From Aquilaria yunnanensis (lineage: Eukaryota; Streptophyta; Magnoliopsida; Malvales; Thymelaeaceae), in contig CM077596.1 in NCBI GenBank assembly GCA_039654915.1, forward strand, positions 7,502,001-7,566,000: a stretch of 64,000 nucleotides of DNA, in the 5' to 3' direction. The notes below the pieces were generated by a model. The model ran no database searches, had not been told where the DNA came from, and worked only from the letters and a program-made list of their open reading frames with translations. Each line of letters starts with the position of its first letter. The stretch's first letter is position 1. A program made the translations under genes and the position numbers. Positions 58,290-64,000 of the stretch are shown here, piece after piece.

Positions 58290-59876
58290 ACTAATTAGGT
58301 ATGTTTATTTTGACAAGGAGATGAAAACTACAAGGACTGGCGACACGAGATGCAGCTACATACAATTGCCCATGGCTGCAAATAGATTGCCGCAGATATA
58401 GGCTGGCATGATTGCAAATACGTCCTTGTCTTTTGATAATAATCGTGGAAAAAAAGATCTTGAGTGGGAATTTCCTTCAACAGAAGAAGAAAGGCAAGTC
58501 GCTATCAGAAGAAACCATTTCTACCCGTAGGATAAAAAACTGATGACCAGAATTCATATATGTGATAATATCAGCTTCAATGACTCTATGCCCCAACCTT
58601 GTGAAAACCATGTGCATGTCATTATGTAAACAAAGAGATTCATTCCAATTTCTCATCAACATAACCAGAATGCTAACCTTAAGTCATAATTCATGGTTAG
58701 GAAAACTAAAGAACTTAGGCTATTAAGGTACTCCCCACAGTATAACAACTCATGCCCTTCAAAGTGATCAGAGACGGGTAAAACTTTATCAGCACTAAGA
58801 AATGTTTCAATATCACCAATGACTATACTAACGATACGATCATTAACCTCATCAACAATGTCAATAGTGGATGAAAAAATAGCTTGTTCCTTCAAGTAGT
58901 TCACATCTTCATACCTTAGAAGCAAATCTAGATAAGTTGAGGCATTCACATCAGCAATGGGATCAACAAATCATGGGATTAAATTATTATTAGGAATGTT
59001 AATCCATGTAGGTTCATCCTCAAATATTCATCCTAATGGCAGAAAAGCATCCTCAACCAACATAATCCACTCATGAAATACAGATACATCAGGTGATGTT
59101 GAGTTATGTAGCCACATTTTCTAAGTGGGACAGTATATTATGGATTGAGACCAAAGTAAAGAAGACAATATTGATGCTCCAACTATATCTCCATGGCTAC
59201 CATGTGGAATAACAAGTAAGATCTGCCTAAAATCACTACCAATAGCAACTAGTATCCCATCAAATATTTTTGTGCTAGTAGCACGGTCAATGATAGAAAG
59301 GATATCGAGAAAGTTCAATCCACCATTTCAAACATATGTTGATGTGCCATTGGAGCTTCATCCCATATAACCAAGGTCGTATTGCAAAGTAACTCCTCCA
59401 ATGGGGTTGACCTCTTAATATTGCAACTGATGTGCTATCTATAGTAATAGGGATTTTATAAAATGAGCAGTTGTTCCTCCAAGTAGAAAGAGTGATTCAA
59501 TTCTAGAAGTTACGACTACAAAAACAATTCACCTAGAGAACCGTAGCTTAGAAGTGATAATGCGCTTTAGGAAAGTCTTACCGATGCTTCCACTACCTTG
59601 CACAAAGAAGAAACTACCATTACATGAGTCAAAAGCATGGACCAATGATGAAAACAGATGACCTTGCCCATCATTAAGATGGCAAACCAAGTCAGGTTCT
59701 GTAGCTAAAGTAGACCTATTATAGTTGACTTCCTCCATGAGTAGAGAGTTTTGCAACAACATCATGGCATTAACTTGTGGGAATGACATAAGGAATGCTC
59801 ACATACATCTACCCACCCTATTCATAACTTATTCAATTTCATATAGTGCACAACTTTGCTGTTCATCATATGTCAT
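58290..59876 (-). pseudogene. PIF1-like helicase relic (Helitron)
   Basis: Minus-strand order matches the PIF1 helicase end of plant Helitron proteins. ALYEIE near 59850. A Walker A box with one change (FFFVQGSGSIGKTFLKRII, where the usual box is GxGGxGKT) near 59590. Then GSDFRQILLVIPHGSHGDI near 59200, corresponding to the GGDFRQ motif. Then FSSTIDIVDEVND near 58860. Then LCLHNDMHMVFTRLGHRVIEA and VEMVSSDSDLPF near 58520-58620. Last, HGQLYVAASRVTS near 58340, the end of the SF1B core. Stops, frameshifts and the missing Gly in the Walker A box make it inactive. A MULE is inserted just upstream. Confidence 0.85.
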
Positions 59877-59884
59877 AATTAGTT

Positions 59885-60932
59885 AGGGTAAAATCCAAAT
59901 TTAGTCCTCTAACTTTAAAGGTTGTCCTAATGTGGTCCCTTAACTTAAAAAGTGCTTATTAAAGTCCCCTAACCTAACTCACGTGTCCTATTTTGATCCC
60001 TATTGTCAATTTAGGCATTAGTTCGAACAAAAATTGCCTATGTGGCACCCAAATTGTCATGTGGCATCCTCTTTTATGACAATAAGTAACAAGACTGGAA
60101 GAATAATAAATCTCAAGATAGAATAGACATAAAAAAATAATTTTCAAGACTTAAAAGGTTGATTAATCCAAATTTTATCCTTTTCTCACCTTTTCACCGT
60201 CCGCTGCTTGCCATGCTCGCCCATTCACATCAGTAACCATCTCACTGCCCAAACTCCCACCACCACTCACGTCTTTCTCCACACCGGTCCCTGCCCTTTC
60301 CTCTCCTCTATTTCCGCCGCCCGCCTACACCCGTCTCCATCCCCATCTTGATCCCTCTTCTCGTCCCAATTTCTCCCTCCCCGTCCTTGATTTCTACCCT
60401 TCCACCACGTATCCCTTCAATTTCTCTTGTTCCCCCTCCACTCCTCTCCTCTTCCTAATTTCTTTCTCATCGTCCCCAATTTCTTTTTTTTCCTATCCCA
60501 ATTTCCCCCTTTAATTTTGCCCTCCTTCAATTTCACTAGTCCTCTCGGTCCTTTGATTTCACCTCATCGACCTTTGCCTTGCCCAGCAAATTCGGATGTT
60601 GCCGCCGCCTTCAAATCGGGAAGATTTTGGGAAGGAGAAGAAGATTGGGTTAATGTACATTTTATATACTTAGGATTACATGTCTATGTCAATTCTACCA
60701 TAAGATTTATTACTCTTCCAGTCTTGTCATTTATTGTCATAAAAGAGGATGCCACATGGTAGTTGGTGGTGCCATGTAGGCAATTTTCATCCGAAATAAC
60801 ACTTGAATTGTTGGTAGGGACCAAAATAGGATACGCAAGTTGAGTTAGGGAACTTTAATAGTCACTTTTGGAGTTAAGGGATGACATTAGGATAACCCTT
60901 AAAATAAGGGGACTAAAGTTGGATTTTACCCT
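59885..60932. mobile_element. Non-autonomous MULE-like element with 250-bp inverted repeats
   Basis: Starts AGGGTAAAATCC and ends GGATTTTACCCT. Arms 59885-60133 and 60681-60932 are inverted copies over about 250 bp (roughly 80 % by eye). The target duplication AATTAGTT (59877-59884 and 60933-60940) is 8 bp, slightly short for a MULE, where 9 is usual. The centre, 60180-60650, is C-rich on the plus strand and unlike the arms, suggesting captured genic DNA (Pack-MULE type). A 111-codon frame at 60427-60762 runs into the right arm and is not called as a gene. Confidence 0.82.
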
Positions 60933-60940
60933 AATTAGTT

Positions 60941-61148
60941 GGGAACTATTCAACAACCTATGTTGCTAGTAAAAGATATCTTTAGATAAAGAAGCAGTGT
61001 TATGTGTCCACAGCACAAGTAGGTCATCAACACGACAAAATAATAAGAAAATCATAAATAACTACTGTAATTAGTTGCTTGATGCCTACTTAGTTGCCTT
61101 GCGCAAGTACTGATGTTATTCTCTATCACCTTTATGAAGACCAAGTGC
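60941..61148. other. Short stretch before the related LTR
   Basis: Only the last 40 bp or so resemble the end of the cargo element's interior. The rest may be the far side of the MULE insertion in the Helitron. Confidence 0.4.
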
Positions 61149-61162
61149 AAAAGGGGGGCAGC
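61149..61162 (+). other. Polypurine tract of the second Tat/Ogre-like element
   Basis: AAAAGGGGGG then CAGC directly before TGTTGACACCC, the same arrangement as at 27085-27097. Confidence 0.75.
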
Positions 61163-64000
61163 TGTTGACACCCAATTTCGTCCGACCATAAAAAAAAATT
61201 TTAAAAGAAATTAAATAAAAAAAATTATTATTTTTATTATTTTTATTATTACTAAAAATTTTAATTAGTTTAAAATACATTTTTGTTTTGTGAAGATTTG
61301 ATTTAAAATGATATATGTGTGTATTTGAAAGAAAAAAAGAAAACTCCAAAAAAAGTGGCAAAATTTAAAAGTTTGAGGTAAAAATGACAAAATTAAGAAG
61401 TTTCAGGAAAAATTGACAAATTCTGAAAGTTCCATGAGCATTTGGTAGTTTGTCACATGAATTTTTGGGTCGACCGACGTTTCTGGCCCAAATTGACAGA
61501 AAACGACAAAATTGTCAAAATCAGAAGCTTCAGGAACTTATCCAGAGGCTGAGAGACGTAAAGGACTGAAATTGTCATTTTACCAATTTAAAAGATAAGT
61601 TTGAAATTTTTTATTAATTTATCCATCAACAGTTCGGCCAAACTTCCTCTATAAATAGGCCTCCAAATTTAGTGCTGAAGACAGAAAAAAATAGAGAGAA
61701 AGCTTAGAGCTCCGTTTAAGAAAAAGGGAAAAAATTAGCCTAGGTCCCTGGCCCTCTTCTCTTCCTCTCCAGAAAACCTAAACCTTCTCTCACTGTTTTT
61801 TTTTTTTTCCTCGCGCGCGTCCGCGTTTCCTGGAGGATTAGAAATTTTAGTTCCTAGGTAAAATTCAGCTTTCGCCCTTCATCTTTTCAATTTATTTCTA
61901 TTGAGTCACTAACCTTTTATTTTATTCTTGCAGAGAATTAATTACTAACTTTCCTTTTATATTTTACTTGTTTATTATTATTATCATTATTAACTTTTAT
62001 TACTGTTGTTATTAACTTACTAACTTACTAACCTTACTAACCTTTTATTATTGTTATAATTGTTATTAACTCACTAACTTACTAACCTTACTAACCTTTT
62101 TTTATTGCTATTATTGTTATTAACTTACTAACTTTACTAACCTTTTATTATTATTATTGTTACTAATTTACTAACTTTACTAACTTTTATTATTATTGTC
62201 ATTAATATTAACATCTAACTTTACTAACTCTTGCTAACTTTTATAATTCATGGAAGGTTATGCCTTATATTTATTTATTTTTTAAGTGGATGGTCAAAAA
62301 GCCCCACTGTATTTATTTATTTATTATCTTTTAATATTCCTTTATATGTTTACATGTGTTATTTTATGCATTTTTTTATGTCTAAACTAAAATAAAACCT
62401 CCCCTTTACTTTACTTTATTTAATTTTCCTTTATGCCAAAACTTTATTTTATGATAAAATTTATTTTACTTATTTAATAATAAAAAATAAATAAATAAGT
62501 AAACAGTAACTAATTAAAAGAAGATTCTTTTATGTGAATAATTAACTTTATTCTATTTAAAAAATCGTTTTTTTAAAGACAATTATCTTTTATTATTTTG
62601 AAACATATGTTTTAATTATTTCTTTAAAGAGAACAAAAAGTTAAACTTTTTATTCTTTTTATTAAAAATTATTTAACAAACATAATTAAATAATTCTAAA
62701 AATACAACAAAAATCAATTCTGTTTTTAAATATATTTCTATAGTAATAATAATTAAAAATTCAAGGAAAACAATAATAAAAATCCAATAAAACTTATGAT
62801 TTAATTAATAATTAATTAAATAAATAATTAATAAAAATTAAACTCCATGTCCAAATGATCCGCCAGGATCCATGGCTTGGAAAATATTTTTTAAATAAAG
62901 TATATAAAATATATTTTTTTTTACATAAAGTATATAAATAAATTTTCTTTTATTATTAAAAAAATAAAAACTTTGGGATAATATTTTACTTATTTTTTAT
63001 CCAGTAATATTTTACTTATTTCTTTCAAAATAATAAAAAGATATAACTTTTTGTTTCCTTTATTAAACAAAATAAAATTTTACCCAAATAATTTCAAATA
63101 AAGGTAATAAAAATAAACAAGAAAAAAAGAATTAAATTTTTTTAAATATTTTAGACTTATTAATTAGATGTATTTTTAGACTTATAAATTAGAAAATTAT
63201 TTTATCAATAAAAAAGAACACAAAAAAATAAAATATATAAATATCAAAAACTTTTATTTATTTTTAAAATATGCATATAAATTTTTGGTTTCTTAATTAA
63301 ATACTTACTTTTGGTTTCTTAATTAAATAATTACTTTTGGTTAATCTTTCATTAAAACAAAATAAAACAAATAAAAATATTAAAAATTTTCTTTTATTTT
63401 TGAAATATACATATCAATTTTTGTTTCCTTTATTAAATAAAACTTTGATTAAATAATTATTTTTTTTGTTCACCTTTCATCAAATAAAGTATTAAGACTT
63501 TTCTTTTATTTTTTTTGAAATATACATAAATTTTTGGTTTCATTATTAAATAAATGAAATTTTGATTAAATAATTATTTTTTTGCTCACCTTTTTTAAAA
63601 ATAATTTCCATATCCGGATGATCCGTCAGGATCTATGGTTTGGAAAACATCTACTTTTTAATTAAATTAAATAAATACAAAGATAAAAATCGATATTTAC
63701 GATATGGATTAATTTATTTAAAATTTTATCAAATTCCGTGTCCGGGTGACTCGGCAGAGTCCATGGTTCGGAATTAAATCTTCCATGTCCAAATGACTCG
63801 GCAGAGTCCATGGTTCGGAAGTATCAAATTTTATATAAATTAATTTAAAAATCCACATCCGATTAATTCAGTTAAAATTTCTAGTTTGAAAATTAACTGA
63901 ATATTTTCTAAAAGCAAAGCAAAACAAAATTAAAATCAACTAAGGTGCCAATTTTGGGCGCTATAACAAAGTTGTTTTAGCGTAACCGTACTCCCGATCC
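61163..64000 (+). repeat. LTR of a related Tat/Ogre-like element, cut by the window end
   Basis: Starts TGTTGACACCCAATTTCGTCC and follows the cargo element's LTR block by block to the shared cgtaaccgtactcccgatcc, about 95 bp short of the LTR end. It is more compact (2.84 kb against about 4.0 kb to the same point), because the CpG-rich segment, most 47-bp repeats, the structured island and the purine tract are absent. It keeps the TATA box (61650-61658), the putative 76-nt intron (61858-61933) and all four hairpins. The purine tract before it marks it as a 3' LTR, but only about 40 bp of matching interior remains upstream, so the element is truncated or interrupted. Confidence 0.88.

Noticed and set aside
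58290..59876. Host PIF1 helicase gene
   Set aside because: Stops, frameshifts and a damaged Walker A box, plus a neighbouring RPA-like relic, fit a dead Helitron rather than a cellular gene.

Overview
The window is plant nuclear DNA, most likely from a eudicot. It is made almost entirely of nested and decaying transposable elements: Ty1/copia and Ty3/gypsy LTR retrotransposons, a Helitron remnant, a MULE-like element and a foldback element. I found no ordinary intron-containing host gene, no rRNA or tRNA gene, no bacterial operon and no CRISPR array. The species cannot be named from the sequence.

The centre of interest is one very young LTR retrotransposon at 13421-31187, about 17.8 kb. Its ends are fully resolved: two LTRs of about 4.09 kb that differ at about 4 bases and 3 small length changes by eye, a 5-bp target duplication ACATT, a primer-binding site right after the 5' LTR, and a purine tract right before the 3' LTR. 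It looks like a Tat/Ogre-type Ty3/gypsy element. Its own gag is broken by stops and frameshifts, and no protease, reverse transcriptase or integrase can be seen, so it must be non-autonomous. In place of pol it carries three intact open reading frames. Two are tandem 182-aa paralogues resembling the cysteine-rich nucleic-acid-binding proteins of flexuous plant RNA viruses (Betaflexiviridae: vitivirus/carlavirus group, where such proteins can suppress RNA silencing). The third is a full-length, intronless LOG-type gene, the family that converts cytokinin nucleotides to active cytokinin. Two of the three have a good TATA box, and the first has a strong splice-acceptor tract just before its ATG. 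Repeated putative promoter modules lie upstream of the second and third. A mobile element with a virus-like putative silencing suppressor and a hormone gene is the strongest candidate here for an undescribed system.

Layout. 0-9.8 kb: a solo LTR, a chromovirus-like integrase relic, unassigned AT-rich DNA with a diverged direct repeat, a second solo LTR, and a copia gag/protease relic. 9.86-31.66 kb: an older copia element (TSD TGCTT) whose RNase H region is split by the young cargo element; both halves of the copia are visible. 31.8-35.2 kb: a degraded and a fresh solo LTR of the family seen in the first 8 kb. 35.25-46.5 kb: a degenerate copia element whose 5' end (flank + LTR + PBS + half of gag) is tandemly repeated five extra times with a period near 1.26 kb. 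46.5-57 kb: unassigned DNA, a foldback element, and an old pair of 2.57-kb LTR-like direct repeats around a 2.9-kb interior. 57-61 kb: a minus-strand Helitron relic (RPA-like and PIF1-like) split by a MULE with 250-bp terminal inverted repeats. 61.16-64 kb: an LTR of a related subfamily of the cargo element, running off the window end.

Events can be ordered from the nesting: copia relic, then insertion of the second copia, then insertion of the cargo retrotransposon. The cargo element's LTRs also hold a family of 31-nt hairpins with compensatory base changes, and a putative 76-nt intron whose position and length are the same in the related LTR at 61.16 kb.
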